Source: Sulfurovum sp.
Lineage (GTDB): Bacteria > Campylobacterota > Campylobacteria > Campylobacterales > Sulfurovaceae
Assembly (NCBI GenBank): GCA_015490315.1
Contig: WFYB01000022.1
Location: 1-15,252, forward strand
Length of the DNA stretch: 15,252 bases
Direction of reading: 5' to 3'
Position 1 is the first letter of the stretch. Every line of letters begins with the position of its first letter. Positions 7,475 to 14,127 of this stretch are shown piece by piece. The position numbers were made by a program, and so were the translations under genes. Under the pieces are notes generated by a model, which was not told the origin of the DNA, searched no databases, and saw only the letters and a program-made list of their open reading frames with translations.

Positions 7475-8303
7475 AACACACCCTTTAAAAACCAACATCG
7501 TCATCACCGGATGCTCCTCGGGCATCGGTCTTGAGAGCGCCAAATACCTCAAGGATAAGTTCATTACCGTATATCCTACAGCACGAAAACCGGAGGATGT
7601 GGAGATGCTCCGATCACTCGGTTTTGAGCATGCGATGCAGCTCGATGTCACCAAACCCGAAGAGATCGCTGCGGTGACAGAAGCAGTCTTGGCAAAAGAG
7701 GGGAAGATCGATGCATGGTTCAACAATGCCGGCTATGGACAGGCAGGGGCACTGGAGGATATAGGTACCGATGTACTTAGAGAACAGTTCGAGACCAATG
7801 TTTTTGGGCTTCACGAGTGTACCAGACAGATCATTCCTGTGATGCTTGCACAAGGCTACGGCAAGATCATCCAGCACTCCTCGGTACTGGGGCTTGTCTC
7901 TCTCTTTGGCAGAGGTGCCTACAACGCGAGCAAATACGCCATCGAGGGGCTCAGCGATACACTGCGGCTGGAACTCGAGGGTACCGGTATCTCCGTCTCA
8001 CTTCTCAATACAGGGCCGATTACCAGCCGTTTTAGAGAGACAGCGATGCGAAAACTCCGGGAGAATGTCGATATCGAACACTCACGATTCAAAGAGGATT
8101 ATCTCTCCAAACTGCAGGGAGGAGGGAAGAAAGTCCCCTTCAATGAAGAGGCGGATGCTGTTGCCATCGTGGTACACAGGATCCTCCTTTCTCCCAAACC
8201 AAAACCCAGATACTATATCACCAAAGCAACCTATCTTTTGGGATATCTCAAAAGGATACTGAGTACTTCCATGCTTGACAGGATACTGATCAAGATCGGT
8301 TAG
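7464..8303 (+). CDS. Short-chain dehydrogenase/reductase (SDR family, NAD(P)-dependent)
   Basis: This is a classical SDR oxidoreductase of unknown substrate. Numbered from the TTG at 7464 (279 aa), it has the cofactor-binding TGCSSGIG motif (15-22), NNAG (87-90), the structural/catalytic N112, S140 (HSSVLG), and the YxxxK pair Y153/K157 (AYNASKYA). The C-terminus is basic and hydrophobic (YLLGYLKRIL), as in COG0300-type enzymes, and may touch the membrane. A frame extends upstream to an ATG at 7392, but that would overlap bioV by 83 bases and put 24 extra residues before the Rossmann strand. The TTG at 7464 overlaps bioV by only 11 bases and has a weak GGGA seven bases upstream, so I prefer it. 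It is the last gene of the run. Its stop codon overlaps the stop of the opposing gene. Confidence 0.88.
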   Translation: MQAETHPLKTNIVITGCSSGIGLESAKYLKDKFITVYPTARKPEDVEMLRSLGFEHAMQLDVTKPEEIAAVTEAVLAKEGKIDAWFNNAGYGQAGALEDIGTDVLREQFETNVFGLHECTRQIIPVMLAQGYGKIIQHSSVLGLVSLFGRGAYNASKYAIEGLSDTLRLELEGTGISVSLLNTGPITSRFRETAMRKLRENVDIEHSRFKEDYLSKLQGGGKKVPFNEEADAVAIVVHRILLSPKPKPRYYITKATYLLGYLKRILSTSMLDRILIKIG

Positions 8304-9406
8304 AGATGTCTGAGTGTTGCAGTAAGATAGAAAGGCATCGTGATATTTCTGCCTTTGGCTTTTGCCTGATACATATAGTCATCTGCCTGACGGATAAGGT
8401 CATCGATCGAAGTAGCATCTTTCATCTGGGCGACACCCGAACTCAAACTCACCTTGACCTCCTGCCCCTGATGGTAGAATAGGAACTTCAGGACATTCTG
8501 ACGGATCTTCTCGGCAACCTGGTATGCTTCACGCTGGCTTGCACCGGGCAGAACGATCAGAAACTCTTCACCGCCCCAGCGTGCTGCTAGATCAGTCCTT
8601 CGAATAGACTGCTTAATAATATTGGCTATCTCAACTAAAACATGATCACCAACTTGATGACCAAATCTATCATTGATGTCCTTGAAAAAATCGATATCGC
8701 ACAAAATAATACTAAAATTCTTATTTTTTTCTTTCCATGTTTTATAAAAATTTTCTAGATAATAATGGATACCTCTTCTATTATAAAGTCCTGTGAGTTG
8801 GTCTTCATCTACCATATTAGATAGTTTGTGTGTAAGGGTATGCATATGATCAAAAACTTCCTGAGTAGAGTAGGCATATGCTAATGTCAAGGCACTCACT
8901 AAGATATACACTAAAACAATTCTCAATTTAAAATCAAAGCTATAATGGATATTCGTATGAAAAAAATCTCCAGGGCTAAAAAGTATGAAAGCAATTAGAC
9001 TTACAAATAGTCCTAAAATAATAAGTCCTCGTCTCAATCCATAGAGAAATAGGGTAACAGCAGGTGTAGCGTATATCCATAGATGTCCTGAGTTTTCTAC
9101 ACCACCTGTCGCAACAAGATAAAGCATTAGTATCAAAACAGGGAAAAGTAACATATGTGAAGCAGCGCTATGAGAAATCTTCTTATGATATAAAAGGTAA
9201 AGGTTTATTGCAGCTAGTATAGATATAATTACGAGCAAAAATGCTAAAAAGTTATCATCCCTATATATTGCATAAATACCCAACGGAAACGTAAAGGTAA
9301 TAGAGAGGATAGAAAACGCTTTTAATATATAATTATACTTTAGATAGCTAGTATCAACAAACCTAGACCCATTTTCTTTAATTGTTCCATTTTCATTTTT
9401 TGACAT
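8300..9406 (-). CDS. Membrane-anchored diguanylate cyclase (GGDEF)
   Basis: It makes cyclic di-GMP from two GTP, a signal for attachment versus motility. Numbered from the ATG at 9406 (368 aa), about five or six hydrophobic helices lie between residues 25 and 180 as a membrane sensor without a named domain. The GGDEF domain follows: DQLTGLYNRRG (202-212), metal-binding D237 (LCDIDFFK), the inhibitory I-site RRTD (269-272) five residues before GGEEF (278-282), and a C-terminal QADDYMYQAK. Catalytic and feedback sites are intact. I chose 9406 over the ATG at 9415 because the only SD, GGGGAG (9422-9417), is 10 bases from 9406 but one base from 9415. Bases 8300 to about 8600 have the window's usual composition (36 of 60 G+C at 8521-8580), whereas the rest is very AT-rich (9 of 60 at 8701-8760), suggesting a mosaic gene. 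It lies tail to tail with the dehydrogenase. Confidence 0.92.
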   Translation of the reverse strand: MSKNENGTIKENGSRFVDTSYLKYNYILKAFSILSITFTFPLGIYAIYRDDNFLAFLLVIISILAAINLYLLYHKKISHSAASHMLLFPVLILMLYLVATGGVENSGHLWIYATPAVTLFLYGLRRGLIILGLFVSLIAFILFSPGDFFHTNIHYSFDFKLRIVLVYILVSALTLAYAYSTQEVFDHMHTLTHKLSNMVDEDQLTGLYNRRGIHYYLENFYKTWKEKNKNFSIILCDIDFFKDINDRFGHQVGDHVLVEIANIIKQSIRRTDLAARWGGEEFLIVLPGASQREAYQVAEKIRQNVLKFLFYHQGQEVKVSLSSGVAQMKDATSIDDLIRQADDYMYQAKAKGRNITMPFYLTATLRHL

Positions 9407-9416
9407 TGTTGACATT

Positions 9417-9422
9417 CTCCCC
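9417..9422 (-). promoter_or_regulatory. Ribosome-binding site that decides the GGDEF start
   Basis: GGGGAG on the - strand is the only SD-like sequence here. It is one base from the ATG at 9415, too close to work, and ten bases from the in-frame ATG at 9406. This argues for the shorter protein beginning MSKNENG. Confidence 0.55.
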
Positions 9423-9435
9423 AGAATCGTTCTTA

Positions 9436-9441
9436 ATTATA
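9436..9441 (-). promoter_or_regulatory. Candidate -10 box of the GGDEF gene
   Basis: A perfect TATAAT reads on the - strand (ATTATA on +), 30 bases before the preferred ATG. No convincing -35 is present. It is one half of a divergent promoter region shared with mogA. Confidence 0.5.
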
Positions 9442-9485
9442 GTTGTCTTAGCTTAAATATCGTATATAACTAACGCATAATTGGA

Positions 9486-9491
9486 TATAAT
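9486..9491 (+). promoter_or_regulatory. Candidate -10 box of the mogA operon
   Basis: A perfect TATAAT lies 34 bases before the mogA ATG. Transcription would begin near 9498 and give a leader of about 28 bases carrying the SD AGAGGAGA (9513-9520). No clear -35 is present. It is arranged back to back with the GGDEF promoter, with 44 bases between the two -10 boxes. Confidence 0.55.
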
Positions 9492-9525
9492 CTCTCCTAA
9501 ATTAGCGTGAAAAGAGGAGAAGTAG

Positions 9526-10059
9526 ATGGATAAGATCAAAATTGGCGTAGTAACGACCAGTGATAGAGCGTCACAGGGCATTTACGACGATATTTCCGGT
9601 GTGGCGATCATGGATACGATGAAGGAGTATCTGCTCAATGAGTGTGACTATGAATACCGCTGTATTCCAGACGAGCAGAGTATCATCGAGACGACACTGA
9701 TCGAACTCTCCAGAGACCACAACTGTGACCTGATCGTCACGACCGGCGGCACAGGACCAGCCCCCAGAGATGTCACCACAGAAGCAACGGAAAATGTCTG
9801 CCAGAAACTGCTGCCTGGCTTTGGCGAGCAGATGAGAGCGGTCAGTCTCCAGTATGTGCCTACCGCGATTCTCTCCAGGCAGACAGCCGGTATCTGCAAC
9901 GGTTCGCTCATCATCAATCTCCCCGGGAAACCTAAGTCGATCCGTGAGTGTCTCGATGCGGTTTTCCCTGCGGTGCCATACTGTATTGACTTGATAGGCG
10001 GCGGCTATATGGAGGTCAACGAAGAGGTGATCAAAGCCTTCAGACCCAAAGCAAAATAG
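9526..10059 (+). CDS. mogA: Molybdopterin adenylyltransferase MogA
   Basis: MogA activates molybdopterin by adenylation before molybdate insertion by MoeA, a late step in molybdenum cofactor synthesis in the cytoplasm. The 177-aa protein has the MoaB/Mog fold signatures: IGVVTTSDRAS (6-16), the MPT-binding TTGGTGPAPRD (72-82), and NLPGKPKSIRECL (131-143). Having TTGGTGPAPRDVT together with a length below 200 favours MogA over MoeA domains; MoaB is the main alternative name. A strong SD (AGAGGAGA) precedes the ATG by five bases. Two small genes follow in the same direction. No other molybdenum genes are in the window, though Campylobacterota use several molybdoenzymes. Confidence 0.93.
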   Translation: MDKIKIGVVTTSDRASQGIYDDISGVAIMDTMKEYLLNECDYEYRCIPDEQSIIETTLIELSRDHNCDLIVTTGGTGPAPRDVTTEATENVCQKLLPGFGEQMRAVSLQYVPTAILSRQTAGICNGSLIINLPGKPKSIRECLDAVFPAVPYCIDLIGGGYMEVNEEVIKAFRPKAK

Positions 10060-10075
10060 GAGAATACTAAATAAT

Positions 10076-10285
10076 ATGAATATTGATTTCATTGAAAGCA
10101 AACTGCAGGAGATTATCAAGGAGCTCAAAAAAGAGGTGATGGAAGTCCTCATGGATGAGAGCCTTGACAAAAAGCAGACCAATCTGCGCATGAAGCCGCT
10201 GACCTCTACCAAGAAGATACTGACCAATGCAATGGAAAGTATCAAAATGGTCGACCGTTTAAGTAAAGAAGAGATGGAGGAGTGA
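10076..10285 (+). CDS. Small conserved-looking protein of unknown function (69 aa)
   Basis: I do not recognise this protein. It is highly charged, has no cysteine, tryptophan or membrane segment, and reads as two or three amphipathic helices (roughly 4-28, 42-60, 62-69), so it is probably soluble and helical. It starts 16 bases after mogA with an SD-like AGGAGA (10058-10063) that overlaps the mogA stop. Its stop overlaps the next start (TGATG). These contacts and normal codon use support it as a real gene co-transcribed with mogA. A role in molybdenum cofactor work is only suggested by position. Confidence 0.7.
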   Translation: MNIDFIESKLQEIIKELKKEVMEVLMDESLDKKQTNLRMKPLTSTKKILTNAMESIKMVDRLSKEEMEE

Positions 10286-10434
10286 TGCCAAACAGCATGC
10301 TTCTGCTGCTCTTTATCATTACTATTGGACTTTTTTTCTGGGGCATCTACAAAGCACTAAAGAGGCAAAAAAGTCTTTATGCTCTGGCAATGCTCCCTTT
10401 TCTGCTCCTTATTGCAGCTATCATGCTCCTGTAG
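10285..10434 (+). CDS. Small two-helix membrane protein of unknown function (49 aa)
   Basis: The ATG at 10285 shares one base with the stop of the 69-aa gene and follows GGAGG (10276-10280) by four bases, so initiation is well supported despite the small size. The product has two hydrophobic stretches, about 5-21 and 31-49, joined by a basic turn (YKALKRQKS, 22-30). By the positive-inside rule this is a hairpin with both ends in the periplasm and a cytoplasmic loop. It ends a few bases before the opposing rhodanese stop. I cannot name a family. Small-ORF callers may skip it. Confidence 0.65.
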   Translation: MPNSMLLLLFIITIGLFFWGIYKALKRQKSLYALAMLPFLLLIAAIMLL

Positions 10435-10439
10435 AGCGG

Positions 10440-11126
10440 CTACTTTCTGGTGCTGGTCATACCTGCCTGCAGCCATGTCTGCATACCGCCTCGGTACCAT
10501 TTGATCTTCTCAGGATCATATCCCGCTTCGATGAGAGACTCTATAAAAGCCACCGATTGCGAGCACCATGGGCCGTTGCAAAAGACCAGCAGTTCTTTGG
10601 CATGCCTAAAATCATACCGTTCATGCCGATCAATCTCCACACCCATCTTTTTCAGATAGGCTTCAAATTCAAATGGATGTGCCTCACGGTTTTTGATATA
10701 GTTGAAAGGAATATTGACCGCTCCGGGGATGGTACGGTAGTTGTACCACTCCTCTTTGCGTGCATCGATCAGCATCATCTTTGGATCACGCTGCATGCGT
10801 TTGATAAACGCCAGCGTCTCAAGCTCACCTACGGTTCGTACATCTTCATGGATAGTGATAGGTAGAAGTTTACCTGAGGTATGTAGATAGCTGGAGACAC
10901 AGTTTTGCGGGACTTTGGGGTTGGCATAGTTGCCTGTCCAGAGCATCTCATTGGTGATGGGCACCTTTTTGCATTCAGGCGGTATATCGCGCTTGACGAC
11001 AAAGGTCTTGCTCTGTTTGTTACTGAAGGTATGTTTGACGGGGATCCCCGCATATTCGAAGCTTATCTCTTTCGCCTGCAGAAGCAGGGCAGATCCGACA
11101 AGCAGCAGAAAAACAACTCTATACAT
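10440..11126 (-). CDS. Exported rhodanese-like sulfurtransferase domain protein
   Basis: The 228-aa protein begins with a signal peptide (1-18, VGSALLLQA|KE), so it probably acts in the periplasm. Residues about 20-95 form an unassigned N-terminal part containing C52 and C76. About 97-225 are a single rhodanese domain: LIDARKEEWYNYRTIPGAVN (119-138), the active-site loop C183-NGPW-C188-S, and YRGGMQTWLQAG (211-222). C183 would carry the persulfide, and C188 within the same loop could pair with it. Rhodaneses move sulfane sulfur, which fits sulfur-oxidising Campylobacterota. The true substrate is unknown. AAGGAG stands six bases before the ATG. It lies downstream of sulP on the same strand but has its own promoter-like sequence. 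Confidence 0.87.
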   Translation of the reverse strand: MYRVVFLLLVGSALLLQAKEISFEYAGIPVKHTFSNKQSKTFVVKRDIPPECKKVPITNEMLWTGNYANPKVPQNCVSSYLHTSGKLLPITIHEDVRTVGELETLAFIKRMQRDPKMMLIDARKEEWYNYRTIPGAVNIPFNYIKNREAHPFEFEAYLKKMGVEIDRHERYDFRHAKELLVFCNGPWCSQSVAFIESLIEAGYDPEKIKWYRGGMQTWLQAGMTSTRK

Positions 11127-11181
11127 CGATACTCCTTTCGGGGAGATTTGGGTCTTAGCGACTCCATCTCGTAGTATCTAT

Positions 11182-11190
11182 ATCATAGCA
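11182..11190 (-). promoter_or_regulatory. Candidate extended -10 promoter of the rhodanese gene
   Basis: TGCTATGAT (TG-n-TATGAT) reads on the - strand, about 55 bases before the rhodanese ATG. An extended -10 can compensate for the absent -35. It lies in the 86-base gap after sulP, where I see no terminator. Confidence 0.4.
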
Positions 11191-11212
11191 TAATAGTATT
11201 ACCCCCAACGCT

Positions 11213-12796
11213 CTATTTGTTGACCGCAACCTTATAGGTCGGATCATCCTCTTCATAGGTACAGAACGGGCCGGCGATCTTGAGGGTCTTTTTGCAATCC
11301 TCAGAGAGGTGTCTGAGGGTGAGCTTCTTACCCGCTTTTTTGTACTTCTCTGTCAGTGCATCGATCGCTTCGGCACCGGAGCTGTCCATCACTCTGGCAT
11401 TTTTGAAGTCGATGACCACCTCTTCGGGATCATTGGCGACATCGAACGTTTCGTTGAAAGAGGTCACCGACCCGAAAAAGAGAGGGCCTTCGAGCTCATA
11501 GATCTTCTTGCCGTTCTCGATATGTGTCCGTGAAAAGATCTTGGCATGCTTCCATGCAAAGACCAGTGCTGAGATGATGATCCCAGCGATGACCGCTACG
11601 GCGAGATCTTCGAAGATGGTGATGATAGTCACGACGATAAGCACAAAAGCATCTGAACGCGGCATATGCTTGATACGCTTGAGAGAAGAAAACTCAAAGG
11701 TACCGATACTTACCATAAACATGATCCCCACCAAGACTGCGATAGGGATCGCAGAGATCACATCTGAGAAGCTCACCACAAGGGTGATGAGCAAAATTGC
11801 GGCAGTAAACGAAGAGAGTCGTCCCAGTCCACCGGAGGTGAAGTTGATCACCGACTGCCCGATCATCGCACAGCCTGCCATCCCGCCAAAAAGCCCTGAG
11901 AGGGTATTGCCCACACCCAGTGCGACACACTCCTGATTGCCAGAGCCGCGTTTGCCGCCCATCTCATCGAGTACAGAGAGTGTCAGCAGCGACTCTATCA
12001 GTCCCACCAGTGCCACGATCACAGCCGTACCGAAGATCACCACCAGTGACTCCCAGCTTGTCAGCAGCTCCCAGTGGGGCATGACGAAATGGGGGAGCGA
12101 AACATGGGAAAGATCGGCAAGATCCCCGACAGTTTTGGTATCGATATGGAAGAAGTGTACGATCAGTGTGATCGTCACGATAGCAACCAATCCGGCAGGT
12201 ACGGCTTTGCTGATCTTGGGCAGGAACTGCATGATCGCCATGGTAGCAATGATAATGATATACATCACATAGTTCTCCTGCAGACTTGCCTTGACGATCT
12301 CGATCCATGAGTCATACTGATCCATGTTGCTTGGCGCGAGGAAAGGCAGCTGCGCGAGAGCGATGACGATCGCCAAACCGTTGACAAAGCCAAAAAGTGC
12401 AGGCTGAGGGACAAGACGGATAAACTTCCCCATCTTCAAAAGCCCGATAAGTATCTGTATCAACCCTGCAATGATGGAGATGATGAGGATGTAGTTGAGC
12501 ACCATAAAGCTGAGTGCTTCAGTATCGAGCTGCGGATAGTGCTGCTTGACCCAGAGCCCCACACTCACGAAGACCACAGCGACCGAGCCCGTCGCACCTG
12601 AGATCATCCCGGGTTTGCCACCCATGAGTGCCGTGATCATCCCGATGATAAAGGCAGCATAGAGCCCCACCACAGGAGAGACCCCCGCGATAAAAGAGAA
12701 GGCGATCGCCTCTGGCACCAGTGCCACAGCGACCAGCGCACCGGAGAGGATGTCGTTTTTGATATTTTGTTTGGAGTAGTTCTGTATATTGAACAA
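11213..12796 (-). CDS. SulP (SLC26) family anion transporter with C-terminal STAS domain
   Basis: This inner-membrane transporter takes sulfate, bicarbonate or a related anion; the substrate cannot be read from sequence. Of 527 residues, about 1-415 are the multi-helix transport core with SulP signatures: VPEAIAFSFIAGV near the start, GKPGMISGATGSVAVV (60-75), GLIESL with the conserved E268, then the long block through GNTLSGLFGGMAGCAMIGQS (297-315). A STAS domain follows at about 431-510 (VIDFKNARVMDSSGAEAID), with the DSS site at 471-473. Subgroups near Bacillus YbaR or cyanobacterial BicA look most similar by eye, so bicarbonate uptake in an autotroph is a reasonable guess only. The start is TTG at 12796: an in-frame stop lies just upstream and AAGGA (12808-12804) is seven bases away. 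Confidence 0.9.
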   Translation of the reverse strand: MFNIQNYSKQNIKNDILSGALVAVALVPEAIAFSFIAGVSPVVGLYAAFIIGMITALMGGKPGMISGATGSVAVVFVSVGLWVKQHYPQLDTEALSFMVLNYILIISIIAGLIQILIGLLKMGKFIRLVPQPALFGFVNGLAIVIALAQLPFLAPSNMDQYDSWIEIVKASLQENYVMYIIIIATMAIMQFLPKISKAVPAGLVAIVTITLIVHFFHIDTKTVGDLADLSHVSLPHFVMPHWELLTSWESLVVIFGTAVIVALVGLIESLLTLSVLDEMGGKRGSGNQECVALGVGNTLSGLFGGMAGCAMIGQSVINFTSGGLGRLSSFTAAILLITLVVSFSDVISAIPIAVLVGIMFMVSIGTFEFSSLKRIKHMPRSDAFVLIVVTIITIFEDLAVAVIAGIIISALVFAWKHAKIFSRTHIENGKKIYELEGPLFFGSVTSFNETFDVANDPEEVVIDFKNARVMDSSGAEAIDALTEKYKKAGKKLTLRHLSEDCKKTLKIAGPFCTYEEDDPTYKVAVNK

Positions 12797-12803
12797 GGTT
12801 GTA

Positions 12804-12808
12804 TCCTT
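12804..12808 (-). promoter_or_regulatory. Ribosome-binding site supporting the TTG start of sulP
   Basis: AAGGA on the - strand ends seven bases before the TTG at 12796. An in-frame TAA lies a little further upstream, so no ATG start is available. Confidence 0.6.
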
Positions 12809-12831
12809 AGGTTAGCTAAATAATGCGTGGC

Positions 12832-12840
12832 ATTTTACCA
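12832..12840 (-). promoter_or_regulatory. Candidate extended -10 promoter of sulP
   Basis: TGGTAAAAT (TG-n-TAAAAT) reads on the - strand, 35 bases before the sulP start and just past the stop of the flavoprotein gene. Transcription would start near 12825 and leave a leader of about 28 bases with the SD. The sulP gene can thus be expressed separately from the gene before it. Confidence 0.5.
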
Positions 12841-12846
12841 TAAATT

Positions 12847-14094
12847 TCACTGCTTAAGCTGCCCGGCAAGGTATCCGCTTGCAAAAGACCACTGCAGGTT
12901 GTAACCGCCGCAGGGACCATCGAGATTGACCACTTCGCCGCAGAAGTAGAGTCCGCCCAGGCGGCGGCTCTGCATTGTGTAGGGGTCAATCTCTTTGAGG
13001 TGTACACCACCGCGGGTGATCATCGCCATCTTAAAACCATCGTGACCGTTGACTGTCAGCGGTGTAGCGACAAGCAGCTTGATGAGGCGGTCACGGGAGC
13101 TGCCCTGCTGTTTGGCGAGGGTGAGGGCGGGGTCGCACGATGCCAGAGTGATGAGCTCACGGCTGAGCGACTCGGGAAGGAGGGTACGCACAAGGGTGAG
13201 GGTGTCGATGTCGGGTGACTTGCGTATTGCCTCTTTGAAGTGGGCGCGTATCTGTTCTTCGTTCATCCCTTTGGTGAAGTTCGCAAGCAGCGGTACCTCG
13301 TCATATTTGGCAAGCAGCGGCGTGATCTCACGGGAGAAGTCCAGCACCACAGGGCCTCGGATACCCTCTTTGGTAAAGATGAGATCTCCTGTGGCATGCA
13401 GCTTTTTATATTTTTTCATATCAACGCGCAGCTCGACCTTGGCGATGGTGTCGGCACGGCAGTTGGTGACCCACTTCTCTTTGAGTTTGAGCGGCATCAT
13501 CGCAGGGTAGAGGGGTGTGACCTTGTGTCCGGTAGCCTCGGCAAGCAGGTAGCCATCCCCCTCAGCTCCGAGCATCGGATAGCCTTTGCCGCCGGTGGCA
13601 ATGACGACATGCTCTGCACTGTAGCTTGCATGGGGTGTTTTGACTCCGGTGACGCTTTCGCCGTTGTGTTCCAGAGTGACGACCCGCTCGCCGCAGCGCA
13701 CCTCGACACCCAGTCGCTCCATCTCATCTCGCATGGCGTTGATGATGGTCTGTGAGCTGTGCGTCACCGGGAAGACCCTGTAGCCATCAGGCGCATGACT
13801 CTCTACCCCGATCTCTTTGAAGAACCCCATAAGCGCACGATGATCGAAGGCATCAAGTGCTGGCATCATAAACTTCCCGTCACGTCCGAAGCGCGCCATG
13901 AAGCTTTCGTTATCCAACGTATTAGTAAGGTTGCAGCGTCCCCCGCCTGTGGCTTTGAGCTTGGCACCGATCTTGGAGAGCTTCTCCAGCAGCAGTACCG
14001 ATCTGCCTGCACGTGCCGCCGTGATCGCCGCCATCATCCCTGCCGCACCCGAACCGATGACGATGAGATCATAGCCTGATTTTTCACTTTTCAT
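12847..14094 (-). CDS. HI0933/BaiN-type NAD(P)/FAD-dependent oxidoreductase
   Basis: This flavoprotein of the HI0933 (YhiN, BaiN/RdsA) family is widespread but poorly characterised; some members reduce small organic substrates. In 415 residues it has the Rossmann FAD site DLIVIGSGAAGMMAA (9-23) with E37 ending the second strand, the family hallmark TGGGRCNLTN (49-58), a second nucleotide-contact stretch VVIATGGKGYP, and the C-terminal FAD-closing block FCGEVVNLDGPCGGYNLQWS (384-403). Length and motifs are typical. The ATG at 14094 is the only plausible start, since a stop lies four codons upstream, yet no SD precedes it. Only six bases separate it from an ATG on the opposite strand, so its promoter must lie within the start of the methyltransferase gene. 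The role is unknown here. Confidence 0.9.
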   Translation of the reverse strand: MKSEKSGYDLIVIGSGAAGMMAAITAARAGRSVLLLEKLSKIGAKLKATGGGRCNLTNTLDNESFMARFGRDGKFMMPALDAFDHRALMGFFKEIGVESHAPDGYRVFPVTHSSQTIINAMRDEMERLGVEVRCGERVVTLEHNGESVTGVKTPHASYSAEHVVIATGGKGYPMLGAEGDGYLLAEATGHKVTPLYPAMMPLKLKEKWVTNCRADTIAKVELRVDMKKYKKLHATGDLIFTKEGIRGPVVLDFSREITPLLAKYDEVPLLANFTKGMNEEQIRAHFKEAIRKSPDIDTLTLVRTLLPESLSRELITLASCDPALTLAKQQGSSRDRLIKLLVATPLTVNGHDGFKMAMITRGGVHLKEIDPYTMQSRRLGGLYFCGEVVNLDGPCGGYNLQWSFASGYLAGQLKQ

Positions 14095-14102
14095 GGTAGA
14101 AT
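14094..14102 (+). promoter_or_regulatory. Candidate extended -10 promoter of the methyltransferase gene
   Basis: TGGTAGAAT (TG-n-TAGAAT) covers 14094-14102. It includes the first two bases of the ATG at 14101 and starts at the first base of the opposing start codon. Transcription would begin near 14109, which excludes 14101 as the start codon and favours the TTG at 14128. Confidence 0.4.
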
Positions 14103-14116
14103 GGTATCAAAAAATC

Positions 14117-14121
14117 GGGGA
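14117..14121 (+). promoter_or_regulatory. Ribosome-binding site for the methyltransferase TTG start
   Basis: GGGGA lies six bases before the TTG at 14128, whereas no SD-like sequence precedes the ATG at 14101. It is the main support for the shorter protein. Confidence 0.45.
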
Positions 14122-14127
14122 TTTCTC

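Noticed and set aside
9493..9520. TCTCCT (9493-9498) could pair with AGGAGA of the mogA SD (9515-9520), as in a riboswitch-like or thermosensor hairpin
   Set aside because: The predicted transcription start from the TATAAT at 9486 is near 9498, so the 5' arm would mostly be absent from the RNA; only six pairs are possible.
9571..10245. A 224-codon frame on the - strand across mogA and the 69-aa gene
   Set aside because: Shadow of two real genes with SDs and a promoter on the + strand; no recognisable domain.
11127..11212. Terminator or small RNA between sulP and the rhodanese gene
   Set aside because: No G+C-rich stem with T-run on the - strand; only a promoter-like box and an SD could be supported.
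13240..13755. A 171-codon + strand frame inside the HI0933-type gene
   Set aside because: The - strand frame carries clear FAD motifs over the full length, and this one has no SD or motif.
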